Origin: AP-15 sp963775875
GTDB lineage: Bacteria > Pseudomonadota > Alphaproteobacteria > ATCC43930 > CGMCC-115725
Length of the DNA: 64,000 bases
Direction of reading: 5' to 3'
Assembly (NCBI GenBank): GCA_963775875.1
Contig: CAVZKP010000041.1
Location: forward strand, 62,001 to 126,000
Made by a program: the position numbers and the translations under genes
Part shown: positions 37,045 through 45,177 of the stretch, piece by piece
Numbering within the stretch: position 1 is the stretch's first letter
How the letters are laid out: each line of letters starts with the position of its first letter
The notes under the pieces: model-generated
Seen by the model: only the letters and a program-made list of their open reading frames with translations
Told to the model about the DNA's origin: nothing
Databases searched by the model: none

Positions 37045-38034
37045 TCAGTCGGTGGCGGTGACGACGCCGCTGATCAGATTGCCGGCGTAGAGCGTGGCGA
37101 GGTCGATGTTGCCGTCCCGCGGCGCCGGTTCGAGCGAGGCGACCAGCGCGGCGAGACGCTGTTCCGCGTCGCGGGCGAGCTGTTCGGCCTCGGCGACGGT
37201 GACGGCGGCGAAGCGGATCGCGTCGCCGGGGCGGCGGCGGCCGACGAGCGGCAGATCGGCGGAGACCACGGTGGCGATCTTCGGATAGCCGCCGGTGGTC
37301 TGGTGGTCGGCCAACAGCAGGATCGGCTGACCGGAGCCCGGCACCTGGATCGCGCCGGTGGCGATCGCGTCGGAAACGATGTCCCAGCCGTCGCGGTGGC
37401 ATAGCCGCGCGCCGTCGAGCCGCAGGCCCATGCGGTCGGCGCTCTTCGAGATGCGAAATTCGGCGTCGAGCAATGTCGCCACCGCTTCTTCGGTGAAATA
37501 TTCCTGTTGCGGGCCGAGGATCACCCGGATCGGCTGGTCAGCCGTTGGCTGCGGCGACGCACCCACCCGAAGCTCGCCCCGCTCCGCCGCCCGCTCGATC
37601 GCCAACGGCACCAGGTCGCCCTGGCGCAAGGCGCGCCCTTTGAACCCGCCGAGTGCGGCGCGCGTATAGGTCGAGGCGCTGCCGAGCACCGACGGCACCG
37701 CAATGCCGCCTTCGACGACCAGATAGGCGCAGACCGAACCCGGGCCGAGCAGGATCTGAACCACCTCGCCCCGCGCCAGGGTGAGGCTGTGCCATGCCGG
37801 CACGGTCCGTCCGCGTTCGCCGCCGATCGCCAGGCTCGCGCCGACCCCGGCAACCGCGAGCCGCGCCGCGTCGGCGAGGATTTCGAGGGTCGGACCGCTG
37901 TACAGGATCTCCAGCGCCGGCAGCCCCGGCGGGTTGCCGACCAGCGCATTGCCAAGACGCAGGCTGGGGCCATCGAGCGCGCCCGAGACCGGGACGCCGA
38001 GCGCCTGGTAGCCGATCCTGCCGAGATCCTGCAC
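37045..38034 (-). CDS. pxpC: 5-oxoprolinase subunit PxpC (biotin-dependent carboxyltransferase-like), N-terminus displaced
   Basis: PxpC, with PxpA and PxpB, opens 5-oxoproline (pyroglutamate) to glutamate using ATP. The 329-residue frame from 38034 begins MQDLGRIGYQALGVPVSGALD, which is the family sequence minus its first ten or so residues. The missing residues (KVCPGLHTTV) are encoded directly upstream in another frame from TTG 38065. Removing one C from the CCCC run at 38051-38054 joins them to give 339 residues, so a +1 frameshift is likely. The C-terminal part (LLLADHQTTGGYPKIATV, PGDAIRFAAVTVAEAE) is complete. A palindromic repeat separates it from pxpB upstream, so the two are about 170-200 bp apart instead of overlapping. 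Confidence 0.87.
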   Translation of the reverse strand: MQDLGRIGYQALGVPVSGALDGPSLRLGNALVGNPPGLPALEILYSGPTLEILADAARLAVAGVGASLAIGGERGRTVPAWHSLTLARGEVVQILLGPGSVCAYLVVEGGIAVPSVLGSASTYTRAALGGFKGRALRQGDLVPLAIERAAERGELRVGASPQPTADQPIRVILGPQQEYFTEEAVATLLDAEFRISKSADRMGLRLDGARLCHRDGWDIVSDAIATGAIQVPGSGQPILLLADHQTTGGYPKIATVVSADLPLVGRRRPGDAIRFAAVTVAEAEQLARDAEQRLAALVASLEPAPRDGNIDLATLYAGNLISGVVTATD

Positions 38035-38096
38035 CGTCGTGTGCAGGCCCGGGGCAGACCTTCAAGCCGGCGGTCAGAAGCTGACTCCAAATGCTG

Positions 38097-38190
38097 CGGC
38101 GGCTATCACCCGTCGCCCCCGCGAAGAGCGGGAGGGCCAGGACAACCGCCGGAGCCTTGGGCGCTGGATTCCTGCTTTCGCAGGAATGAC
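38097..38190. repeat. Dispersed hairpin repeat between pxpB and pxpC
   Basis: GGATTCCTGCTTTCGCAGGAATGACG contains the perfect stem ATTCCTGC (38168-38175) / GCAGGAAT (38180-38187) with a TTTC loop. A second weaker stem CCCGC/GCGGG lies near 38120-38137. This is the very common ATTCC(T/C)GC...GC(A/G)GGAAT palindrome of alphaproteobacterial genomes. It splits a gene pair that is normally contiguous. Confidence 0.75.
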
Positions 38191-38233
38191 GAACAACCTG
38201 GTGATCTTTCGGACGCATTTTGGAATCTGGGGC

Positions 38234-38956
38234 TCATGCTTCGATCGGCTCGCTGTCGATCGCATATGCGCCGCTCGCGACAGCGCGGCGGATCGCGGCG
38301 AAGGCGGCGGGGTCGACCGGCTCGAACCGTACCGCGTCGCCCGGCCTCAGCAGCGCCGGCGGGGTGCGCGCGGCGTCGAAAAAGCGGATCGGCGTGGCCC
38401 CGATCAGGTGCCAGCCGCCGGGGCTCTCATAGGGATAGATCGCGGTCAGCGAGGTGGCGATCGAGATCGATCCGGCCGGGACCCGGACCCGCGGATCGGC
38501 CCGCCGCGGCAAGGCCAGCGCCGCCGGCAGATCGCCCAGATAGGGAAAACCGGGCAGAAACCCCAGCATGTAGACGTGGTAGCGGGTGCCGCTGTGCAGC
38601 GCCACGACATCGTCCGAGGCGAGCCCGGTCAGCCGCGCCACCTCGGCGAGATCGGGGGCGAACTCGCCCTCGTAGCACACCGGGATATGCCATAGCCGGG
38701 CATCGGCGCGCCCGGCCTCATGGCGATCGAGCAGCCCGGCGATTATCTGTTCGAGACTGGCCCGCGATGTCGCCAACGGATCGTAATGAACCATCAGCGA
38801 GCGAAAAGTCGGCACGGTTTCGACCACGCCCTGCGGCCGCTCGGCCCGGATAACGGCGTCGAGGCCCAGCACCGCGCGGCTCAAGGCCCGGTCGATCCGG
38901 TCGCCGAATTCCACCGCGAACGCCCGGTCGCCGACCGAGAGGAAGCGCACTTGCAT
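38234..38956 (-). CDS. pxpB: 5-oxoprolinase subunit PxpB (KipI family)
   Basis: This 240-residue protein is of the PxpB/KipI family, a cyclophilin-like subunit of the three-part 5-oxoprolinase. Landmarks are MQVRFLSVGDRAFAVEFGD, the IPVCYEGEFAPDL stretch, and the highly conserved YMLGFLPGFPYLGDLP and PYESPGGWHLIGATP. AGGGAAATCG precedes the ATG. pxpC follows on the same strand after a repeat, and pxpA is transcribed divergently with only 63 bp between the two starts, so all three subunits are present but not in one operon. Confidence 0.92.
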   Translation of the reverse strand: MQVRFLSVGDRAFAVEFGDRIDRALSRAVLGLDAVIRAERPQGVVETVPTFRSLMVHYDPLATSRASLEQIIAGLLDRHEAGRADARLWHIPVCYEGEFAPDLAEVARLTGLASDDVVALHSGTRYHVYMLGFLPGFPYLGDLPAALALPRRADPRVRVPAGSISIATSLTAIYPYESPGGWHLIGATPIRFFDAARTPPALLRPGDAVRFEPVDPAAFAAIRRAVASGAYAIDSEPIEA

Positions 38957-39019
38957 CGATTTCCCTGGTACAATCGGCCGATGCGGTCAGGCGCGGCACG
39001 ATAAGGCGAGGAGAGCGGC

Positions 39020-39796
39020 ATGGCAAAAGCGATCAATCTGAACGCCGATATGGGCGAGGGCTTTGGCGCCTGGGAAATGGGCGACGACGCATCGCTGATC
39101 AAAATCATCCGTTCCGCCAGCATCGCCTGCGGGTTTCATGCCGGCGATCCGGTGACGATGCACCAGCTGGTCAGCCTGGCCGCTGCCGAGGGGGTCAGCA
39201 TCGGCGCCCATCCGGGGTTCAACGATCTGTGGGGCTTCGGGCGGCGGCGCATCGATACGAACCCGCGCGAACTCGAATACATGATCGCCTACCAGATCGG
39301 CGCCTTGCAGGCGATGGCGGCCTATGTCGGGGCCAAGGTAACCCATGTGAAAACCCACGGCGCGCTGAACAACATGGCCGCCGAGAATCTCGACCTGGCC
39401 TTGGCGATCGGCCGGGCGATGAAGACGGTCGACCGCGACCTGATCTATGTGGCGCTCGCCGGCTCGCAGATGGAGAAGGCGGCGCAGGAATTGGGGCTGC
39501 CCTTGGCGCGCGAAGGGTTTTGCGACCGGCTCTATGACGATGACGGCAACCTGACCTCGCGCAAGATCCCCGGCGCTGTCCTTCATGACGCCAACGAGAT
39601 CCGCGACCGGGTGGTCAACATGGTGCTGAACGACGAGATCATCTCGCGCACCGGCAAGCGGCTCAAGGTCCGCCTCGACACCCTGTGCCTGCATGGCGAC
39701 GAGCCCTCGGCGGTCGTCGCCGCGCGCGCCGTGCGCCACGGCCTCGAAGCCGCGGGGGTAAAGATCGTCACCCTGCCGGAGCTGCCGCTGAGCTGA
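39020..39796 (+). CDS. pxpA: 5-oxoprolinase subunit PxpA (LamB/YcsF family)
   Basis: PxpA (258 residues) is the LamB/YcsF subunit of ATP-dependent 5-oxoprolinase. The N-terminus INLNADMGEGFGAWEMGDD is diagnostic, as are ACGFHAGDP, GAHPGFNDLWGFGRR and VKTHGALNN. GGAGAG lies upstream of the ATG. It is divergent from pxpB with a 63-bp shared promoter region, which allows coordinated control of pxpA and pxpBC. It converges with the LLM oxidoreductase gene with 6 bp between stops. Confidence 0.95.
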   Translation: MAKAINLNADMGEGFGAWEMGDDASLIKIIRSASIACGFHAGDPVTMHQLVSLAAAEGVSIGAHPGFNDLWGFGRRRIDTNPRELEYMIAYQIGALQAMAAYVGAKVTHVKTHGALNNMAAENLDLALAIGRAMKTVDRDLIYVALAGSQMEKAAQELGLPLAREGFCDRLYDDDGNLTSRKIPGAVLHDANEIRDRVVNMVLNDEIISRTGKRLKVRLDTLCLHGDEPSAVVAARAVRHGLEAAGVKIVTLPELPLS

Positions 39797-39802
39797 TTTT
39801 GG

Positions 39803-40765
39803 CTAATCTCGCAGCCTCGGGATGATTTCGCGGGCGATGATTTCGACCTGGTCGGGCTGGTAGCGGTAGGGGATCAGGATCAGCTTTTGCACGCCGACGG
39901 CGAGTTGGGCGCGCAATTGGGCGACGCACTCCTCGACGGTGCCGATGATCGCCGCATCCTTGGTCGATTGGCTCCAGGCGGCGTAATCCCATTCCTGGCC
40001 GAGCCATTCCATCATCGCCGGCTCGATAGCGGCGCGCGACGGGCCGACATAGATCGGCAGTTGGTTGGCGTTGAGCAGGCTGGCCGGGTCCCTGCCCGCC
40101 TCCCGGGCGAAGCCGCAAACCTTGGCCCAGGATTGGCTGAAGCTCTGCGGCGTATAGAAATAGGTCAGCCAGCCGCCGTTCAACGCCGCGCGCTTCAGCA
40201 CCCGGTCGACATAGCCGCCAATCAGGATCGGCGGCAGCTGCGGTGGTTTCGGCGACAGGTTCGAGCCGCGAAAAAGATGCGGCGGATACTCGCCGTTGAC
40301 CTGCTCCTCGGTCATGAGGCGGCGCAGGATTTCGAGGTTGCGGTCCATGATCCGGCCGCGCTCGTTGAACGGTATGCCGACCGCGTCGAATTCGCGCTTG
40401 TACCAGCCCGAGGCCATGCCGAGCAGCAGCCGCCCCGCCTGGTCTGGCCCCCGGCCGGCGACCAGATCGAGGCTCGACAATTCCTTGGCCAGCACCACCG
40501 GGTTACGCAATGGCAGCACCAGGACGCCGGTGCCGAGCTTGATTGTGCTGGTGCGCGCCGCCACCGCGGCGAGCAGGGTCAGCGAGTCGATGACCGGGAA
40601 CGGCGGATCGACCCCGAGAAAGATGTGGTCCCAGACCCAGACCGAGTCGAAGCCGAGGGCTTCGGCGGCGACCGCGTAGTCGATCAGCGCCCGCGGGTCC
40701 GGCACTTCCGGCCAGGTGGTGAAATTCCGCATCGCCAGGCCGAAAGTGTTCGAGAAGATCGTCAT
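39803..40765 (-). CDS. LLM-class flavin-dependent oxidoreductase
   Basis: This 320-residue luciferase-like monooxygenase fold protein uses FMN or F420 in this superfamily. The family start FGLAMRNFTTWPEVPDPRAL, the ALGFDSVWVWDHIF segment, TSTIKLGTGVLVLPLRNPVVLAKELSSLD (spread over residues 90-120) and GRLLLGMASGWYKREFDAVG are all typical. It is the last gene of a four-gene minus-strand operon, 11 bp after the CoA-transferase beta gene. Its place suggests it oxidises the CoA ester or acid made by that operon, but no substrate can be named. Confidence 0.86.
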   Translation of the reverse strand: MTIFSNTFGLAMRNFTTWPEVPDPRALIDYAVAAEALGFDSVWVWDHIFLGVDPPFPVIDSLTLLAAVAARTSTIKLGTGVLVLPLRNPVVLAKELSSLDLVAGRGPDQAGRLLLGMASGWYKREFDAVGIPFNERGRIMDRNLEILRRLMTEEQVNGEYPPHLFRGSNLSPKPPQLPPILIGGYVDRVLKRAALNGGWLTYFYTPQSFSQSWAKVCGFAREAGRDPASLLNANQLPIYVGPSRAAIEPAMMEWLGQEWDYAAWSQSTKDAAIIGTVEECVAQLRAQLAVGVQKLILIPYRYQPDQVEIIAREIIPRLRD

Positions 40766-40776
40766 CGCGACGGCTT

Positions 40777-41551
40777 TCAGGCGGTGTAGAGGCGATCGGG
40801 GTCGAGATGGCGCAATACCGCCAGCTCTTGCTCGGTCGGCGGCTCGGTCAGCGAAAGGTCATCGGCGACCGGCACCGCGAAACCGGTGTTTTGCTGCACT
40901 TGCGCCGCCGTCGCGCCGGGGTGCAACGCCAACAAAGTCATCCGCTTCGAATGCTCGTCGAAACCGAAGAGGCCGAGATCGGTGACGACGCGATAGAGGC
41001 CGCCGGCCAGCGAGCCCGGCCTCGCGCCGGCTGTCGCCGCCTCGCAGAAATCCGGGGCTGGTGACAAAATCGACATGTTCGACAAAGCGGCGCTTTTCGT
41101 GCTTCATCGCCACGATCATCTGCGTCAGGCTGGCGATGTCGTTGCCGCCGCCGGTCCCCGGCAACCGGGTCGACGGCCGCCCGGCATCGCCGATGAACGA
41201 GCTGTTCAGATTGCCGTATTGATCGATCTGCGCCCCGCCCATAAACCCGACATCGACATAGCCGCGCTGCAGCAGCAACAGCACGTCGGTGCTGCCCAGC
41301 ACCATATTGGCGCGCCTGGTGCAGCGCTGCTCGTTGGTCGAAGGCGGCAGTTTGCCGGGCTCGACAAAGGCGCCGATGGTGCCGCCCTCGAACAGGATGG
41401 TCAGGCCGGGCCCGTGCAGCCGCTGCGCCAGGGTCGCCGCCAATAGCGGGACGCCGACACCGGCGAAGACGATTTGCCCGTCGCGCAGGAGCCGCGCGCT
41501 CATCACCGCGAGCAGCTCGCTTGCGGTATAGGGTGCTGGATCAATCGTCAT
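40777..41551 (-). pseudogene. CoA-transferase subunit beta (GctB/IpdB-like), +1 frameshift
   Basis: This is the beta subunit of a class I CoA transferase of the glutaconate CoA-transferase/IpdAB type. The segment LFEGGTIGAFVEPGKL corresponds to the active-site glutamate region, followed by YVDVGFMGGAQIDQYGNLNSS and GTGGGNDIASLTQ. The frame from ATG 41551 holds to SRREAGLAG. The C-terminal YRVVTDLGLFGFDEHSKRM lies in the next frame and ends at 40777. Removing one base in GGCCGCCGGCC (about 41002-41010) joins them, for 257 residues, the family's normal length. The start overlaps the alpha-subunit stop by 11 bp, so the two subunits are translationally coupled. Confidence 0.85.
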
Positions 41552-42494
41552 AGATGGCGTTCCCGCGACGGCCGGCCTCGAGCAATTCTTCGAGCCCGAG
41601 GCGATCGAGGTATTCGGTCCAGGATTTCGGGCTGTAGAAATAATGTTCCAGATAGTCGCGCATGCCCGCCTCGGGATCATGCCGCAACTGCGCGGCATAG
41701 CCGTCGAGATGCCGGAACAACGGCTCGTAGAGCCCGTAGCATTCATGCGGGGCCGAGCCGAACGGCACCTCGACCACGGCGTCGACGCTAAAGAACGGGA
41801 TCTTGGTGCGGTCGGGCCGGCGGCGGATCTGGTCGTTCGAGACAATGCGCTCGGTCGAGAGGATCACCCGGTTCGCCGCCAACGCCAGATCGAGGTCCAT
41901 AAACGGCAGCCCGTCGATCTGCGCATTGCCATAGGCGTCGCAGCGCTGGACGTGGATCAGCGCAAAATCGGGGTTCAAGGCCGGAACCAGCACCAGCTTC
42001 TCGCCGGTGAACGGGCAGTCGATCACCTTGGTTTCCGGCAGCTGCGCGATCACATCCGAACCCAGCATCGAGCGCATCGGCAGAAACGGCAGGCCCATCG
42101 CCCCGGCGCGAAAGCGCAGGCCGACGGCCAGGTGGCTCCATTCCTCGAACCGTGCGCGGTTCGATTCGGTATAGGCGCGCATGATCCGCGAGACGCCCCA
42201 GACGATGCCGAGGCTGAACCAGCTGGTCAGGATGTGTCGGCTGGCCCCCGAGGCGAACAGCAATTCGCCCTCGCTCGAAGTGATGCTGCGGGCGCAGCGC
42301 AGATCGCGGCGGCCGGCGCGGATCAGCGCCCAGAGCAACGCCATCGGAGTGCGCGACAAGGTGCTGCCGCCGATGCCGACCGAGGCGCCGTCCGGCACCA
42401 GCGCCGCGGCCTGTTCGAGCGACATGGTCTTTTCGCGCAAGCTGCGGTCGCGCTCCCGGGTGCGCCGGCAGAGTTCGTCATAGGCGAGGGTCAA
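41541..42494 (-). CDS. CoA-transferase subunit alpha (GctA/IpdA-like)
   Basis: This 317-residue alpha subunit of a class I CoA transferase moves CoA between carboxylic acids. It shows MSLEQAAALVPDGASVGIGG, a typical start, and GLPFLPMRSMLGSD, FALIHVQRCDAYGNAQIDG and ANRVILSTERIV, which are signature stretches of the GctA/IpdA group. TTG 42494 overlaps the stop of the PLP enzyme as TTGA with GGAG 7 bp upstream, so I accept the TTG start. In the family the acids include glutaconate and steroid-derived ring acids; nothing here selects between them. Confidence 0.88.
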   Translation of the reverse strand: MTLAYDELCRRTRERDRSLREKTMSLEQAAALVPDGASVGIGGSTLSRTPMALLWALIRAGRRDLRCARSITSSEGELLFASGASRHILTSWFSLGIVWGVSRIMRAYTESNRARFEEWSHLAVGLRFRAGAMGLPFLPMRSMLGSDVIAQLPETKVIDCPFTGEKLVLVPALNPDFALIHVQRCDAYGNAQIDGLPFMDLDLALAANRVILSTERIVSNDQIRRRPDRTKIPFFSVDAVVEVPFGSAPHECYGLYEPLFRHLDGYAAQLRHDPEAGMRDYLEHYFYSPKSWTEYLDRLGLEELLEAGRRGNAIYDD

Positions 42495-43990
42495 TCGCGA
42501 TCTCCAAAACCGGCGGCGGCGTTGAACTCGCCGATCAGGGCGTCCCAGGCGGGCAAGGATTGGCGCAGCCCGGCCCAGAAGTTCTGGGCGCGGCGGCGCT
42601 CGAACGCCGCGAGCGGCACCTGCTGCTGCTCGACCCAGGTGTAATAGCCGAGGTTGAAGATGCGGGTGCGCTCGAGATGGGTCAATTCGAGCACATCATT
42701 GTCGACAGCGCCGAGCAGGTGTTGGCCGAACACCTCGCCGGCATCGACCGTATCGAAGCCATCGGGATAGTGCGCCGCGAGGAATTTGCGGCGCTCGCTG
42801 ACATAGAGCGCGGCACTGTCGGTGGCGACGGTGACGACAAGATCATCGTCGCCCAGCTCCAGCCGCTTGGCGGTTTTGATCGCGGCGACCAGATTGGCGA
42901 TGCCCGACAGCCCCAAAAGCTCCAGCTGGGCGACGATCTTCTGATCGAGGTGACGCCGGGCCGCCAGATAGGACCGTCCGGTCGTGCTGTTGAACAACAG
43001 GTCGAGCGCCCCGGTGCTGCGATCCGACACCCCGACGACAATGTCGGTGTTCATGACGTTGTGGATCAACGGCACATGCTTGTCGCCGATCCCCTGGATG
43101 TTGTGCTCGCCAAAGCCGTTGCGCAGCAGGGTCGGGCATTCGCTGGCTTCGACCGCGACGATATCGGCGCCGGTTTGCTGTTTGAGGTAATCGCCCGCCG
43201 CCAAGGTTCCGGCCGACCCGGAGGCGGCGACAAAGGCGGCGAGCCGCAGCCCCGGCCGGCTCGCCCGATGCACCTCGAAGAGCCGCGCCAGCGCCGGTCC
43301 GGTGCAGGCATAATGGGCCAGGTAATTGCCGAATTCGGCAAACTGGTTGAGGATTACATTTGTCGGATCGCGCGCCAGTTCGGCGCATTTGTCATAGATT
43401 TCCTTGACGTTGCTCTCCGATCCCGGGGTGCGGATGATGTCCTCGGCATGGCTGACCCAGCCCTGCAGCCAATTGAAACGCTCCTGGCTCATGCCCTCGG
43501 GCAGGACCGCGACCCCGCGGCAACCGAGAATCCGGGAAATCGCAACCCCGCCGCGGCAATAATTGCCGGTCGACGGCCACACCGCCTTGTTGTTCTCGGG
43601 GTCGAACCGGCCGGTCACCAGGCGCGGGATCAGACAGAAATAGGCCGCCAGCACCTTGTGCGCGCCGATCAGCGGGAAAGCGCCGCCGAGCGCTACGACG
43701 ATCGGGGCGCGCACCCCGGTCAGCGCCGGCGGCAGCAGCAGATGCGCCGGCGTCGCGGCAAAACCGCCGCTCGCACGCTCGTTGTACCAATTCAGCCGAA
43801 AGAGATTGGCCGGTTCGGGACGATCGGGATCGACCGAACCAAGCGCGGCGAGCCGGGCCTCGCCGATGGTCGAGGGATCGGCAAGCTCAGCGAAACTCGG
43901 CAGCCTCACGCCCGCCCGGCCGAGCCGCCGGGCGGCGCGGTCGCGGATTGCCGGGGCGAGGATCCTCGGCGCTATTGCGGGGTCTTCCAT
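42491..43990 (-). CDS. PLP-dependent lyase (cysteine synthase/threonine dehydratase fold type II)
   Basis: This protein of about 499 residues is of the tryptophan-synthase-beta superfamily (fold type II). The cofactor lysine is probably in LIGAHKVLAAYF. The phosphate and substrate loop is WPSTGNYCRGGVAISRILG, and GSAGTLAAGDYLKQQTGADI is the glycine-rich cofactor-binding segment. It is longer than cysteine synthase and does not match a single named enzyme that I recognise. A beta-elimination or dehydratase reaction releasing a keto acid fits its position directly before a CoA transferase, but this is inference. ATG 43990 was chosen over the weaker TTG at 44047; neither has a clear ribosome site. 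Confidence 0.78.
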   Translation of the reverse strand: MEDPAIAPRILAPAIRDRAARRLGRAGVRLPSFAELADPSTIGEARLAALGSVDPDRPEPANLFRLNWYNERASGGFAATPAHLLLPPALTGVRAPIVVALGGAFPLIGAHKVLAAYFCLIPRLVTGRFDPENNKAVWPSTGNYCRGGVAISRILGCRGVAVLPEGMSQERFNWLQGWVSHAEDIIRTPGSESNVKEIYDKCAELARDPTNVILNQFAEFGNYLAHYACTGPALARLFEVHRASRPGLRLAAFVAASGSAGTLAAGDYLKQQTGADIVAVEASECPTLLRNGFGEHNIQGIGDKHVPLIHNVMNTDIVVGVSDRSTGALDLLFNSTTGRSYLAARRHLDQKIVAQLELLGLSGIANLVAAIKTAKRLELGDDDLVVTVATDSAALYVSERRKFLAAHYPDGFDTVDAGEVFGQHLLGAVDNDVLELTHLERTRIFNLGYYTWVEQQQVPLAAFERRRAQNFWAGLRQSLPAWDALIGEFNAAAGFGDRD

Positions 43991-44139
43991 CTGTCGCGCG
44001 ATGCGCCGGCCATGGCGCAGTTTGCGGCACCCATCCGAGGCAGGCAAGCGCCGGCTTCGGCGCCATTCCGATCAGAATCTCGGCGTCTTTATCGACGATG
44101 CAGGGCTCGGCGCCGCCGCGCCAGCCGAATCGGATACGG

Positions 44140-44877
44140 TTACTGCGACCCCAGCCGCGCCACATTGAGGCCGCAACTGATGCAGCTGGCGAGAGTGAAG
44201 GTGACCGTGCCGCTCGAATCCTGGACGGCGAACATGACCGGCACGCCCTGGCCATCGAGCCACACGGTGTAACGGGTCGCACCGTCAACCTCATATTTCT
44301 GGGCGCGCACCGGAGTGCCGTCGATGGTCACGACCGCCTCTTCGCCGCCGCTGACGCTGACCCGCTCGACCTTACCGGTGTCCGGGCGCATCATCGTGCT
44401 GGAACCGAGGAAGTTGGGCGACCACGGGTTTGCCGGGTGAACCGTCGACGGCGCGGTGATCGTGCCGAGCGGCGAGGTGATCACAAAATTGTTGCCGCGC
44501 GCCTGGCCGTTGACCACGGTCGACTGGTTGTCCTTGCTGGTGACGCTGTGAAACGAGATCAGGCGGTTCCCTTGCCAGCGTTCGGTGCGCTGGGCATCTT
44601 CGCGGTAGAGATTGACGCCAAGCATTTTCACCTGAAAATGCGCGCTGGTCAGAACCGTGGTGCCGCCATTGGCGGGCTCTACGGTGTTGACGTAAGTACC
44701 GATATTGCCAAAGACCGAATGCGTCACATGGTAGGTCAGCTGAAATGGCGTCGCTGCCGCGGCGGCTGGGCTGACGGCCACCAGCAAGGCGATTACCGCA
44801 AGGATGGCGGCGAACCCGGAAAACCGCGCCCGGCCCCGCAACGGCCTGTTCCGCGAGCCCTTATTGCCCTCGGTCAT
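44140..44877 (-). CDS. Secreted DUF6134-like protein
   Basis: This 245-residue protein has a cleavable signal peptide (hydrophobic FAAILAVIALLVAVSPAAAA near residues 20-40). The mature part is rich in beta strands and reads YHVTHSVFGNIGTYVNTVEP, LYREDAQRTERWQGNRLISF, and YTVWLDGQGVPVMFAVQDSS. That pattern (start from an inner chain, a W-x-G-N/R-L segment, then a W-L/Y-D-x-x-G strand) matches my memory of the DUF6134 family, exported beta-barrel-like proteins of unknown function. Near the C-terminus is a C-x-x-C pair (CISCGL). GGGGAG lies upstream of ATG 44877. Confidence 0.72.
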   Translation of the reverse strand: MTEGNKGSRNRPLRGRARFSGFAAILAVIALLVAVSPAAAAATPFQLTYHVTHSVFGNIGTYVNTVEPANGGTTVLTSAHFQVKMLGVNLYREDAQRTERWQGNRLISFHSVTSKDNQSTVVNGQARGNNFVITSPLGTITAPSTVHPANPWSPNFLGSSTMMRPDTGKVERVSVSGGEEAVVTIDGTPVRAQKYEVDGATRYTVWLDGQGVPVMFAVQDSSGTVTFTLASCISCGLNVARLGSQ

Positions 44878-45177
44878 GGTTTCTCCCCCAACCAAATGGC
44901 CGACGTCGCGGCGCCTGCCGGCGCCAAGCGACCAAGGATAACGCCTCGACCACTCCCGATCAAAGAAAATATTATGACAGGGGCGCTGCGAGCGCCGCTT
45001 GGTGATTTCATCGGCACGACAGCTCCATTTCGCTCGCATTGGAGGTAATGGTCTACATTCAATAACGATAACCAGAAACCCGATCCACTATGCTTGCGAG
45101 CATTGTGGCCAAGGCGATCTTGTCAATAATCTTGCCATATCCAAGCCCGCCTCCTGACGAACCTCTCTGCATACGGT
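44878..45177. other. Intergenic region (300 bp), no gene seen
   Basis: This gap lies between the secreted protein gene start and the stop of the GrdB-like gene, both on the minus strand. It is A/T-rich in parts (for example AAGAAAATATTATGAC and TCAATAACGATAACC) and should contain the promoter of the DUF6134-like gene. GGCGCTGCGAGCGCC (about 44981-44996) is an imperfect hairpin. An open frame on the plus strand from 45090 has no ribosome site and runs over the opposite gene, so I do not call it. Confidence 0.45.

Noticed and set aside
42560..44272. 570-codon plus-strand frame over the PLP enzyme
   Set aside because: Antisense shadow of a gene with clear cofactor motifs; no family features of its own.
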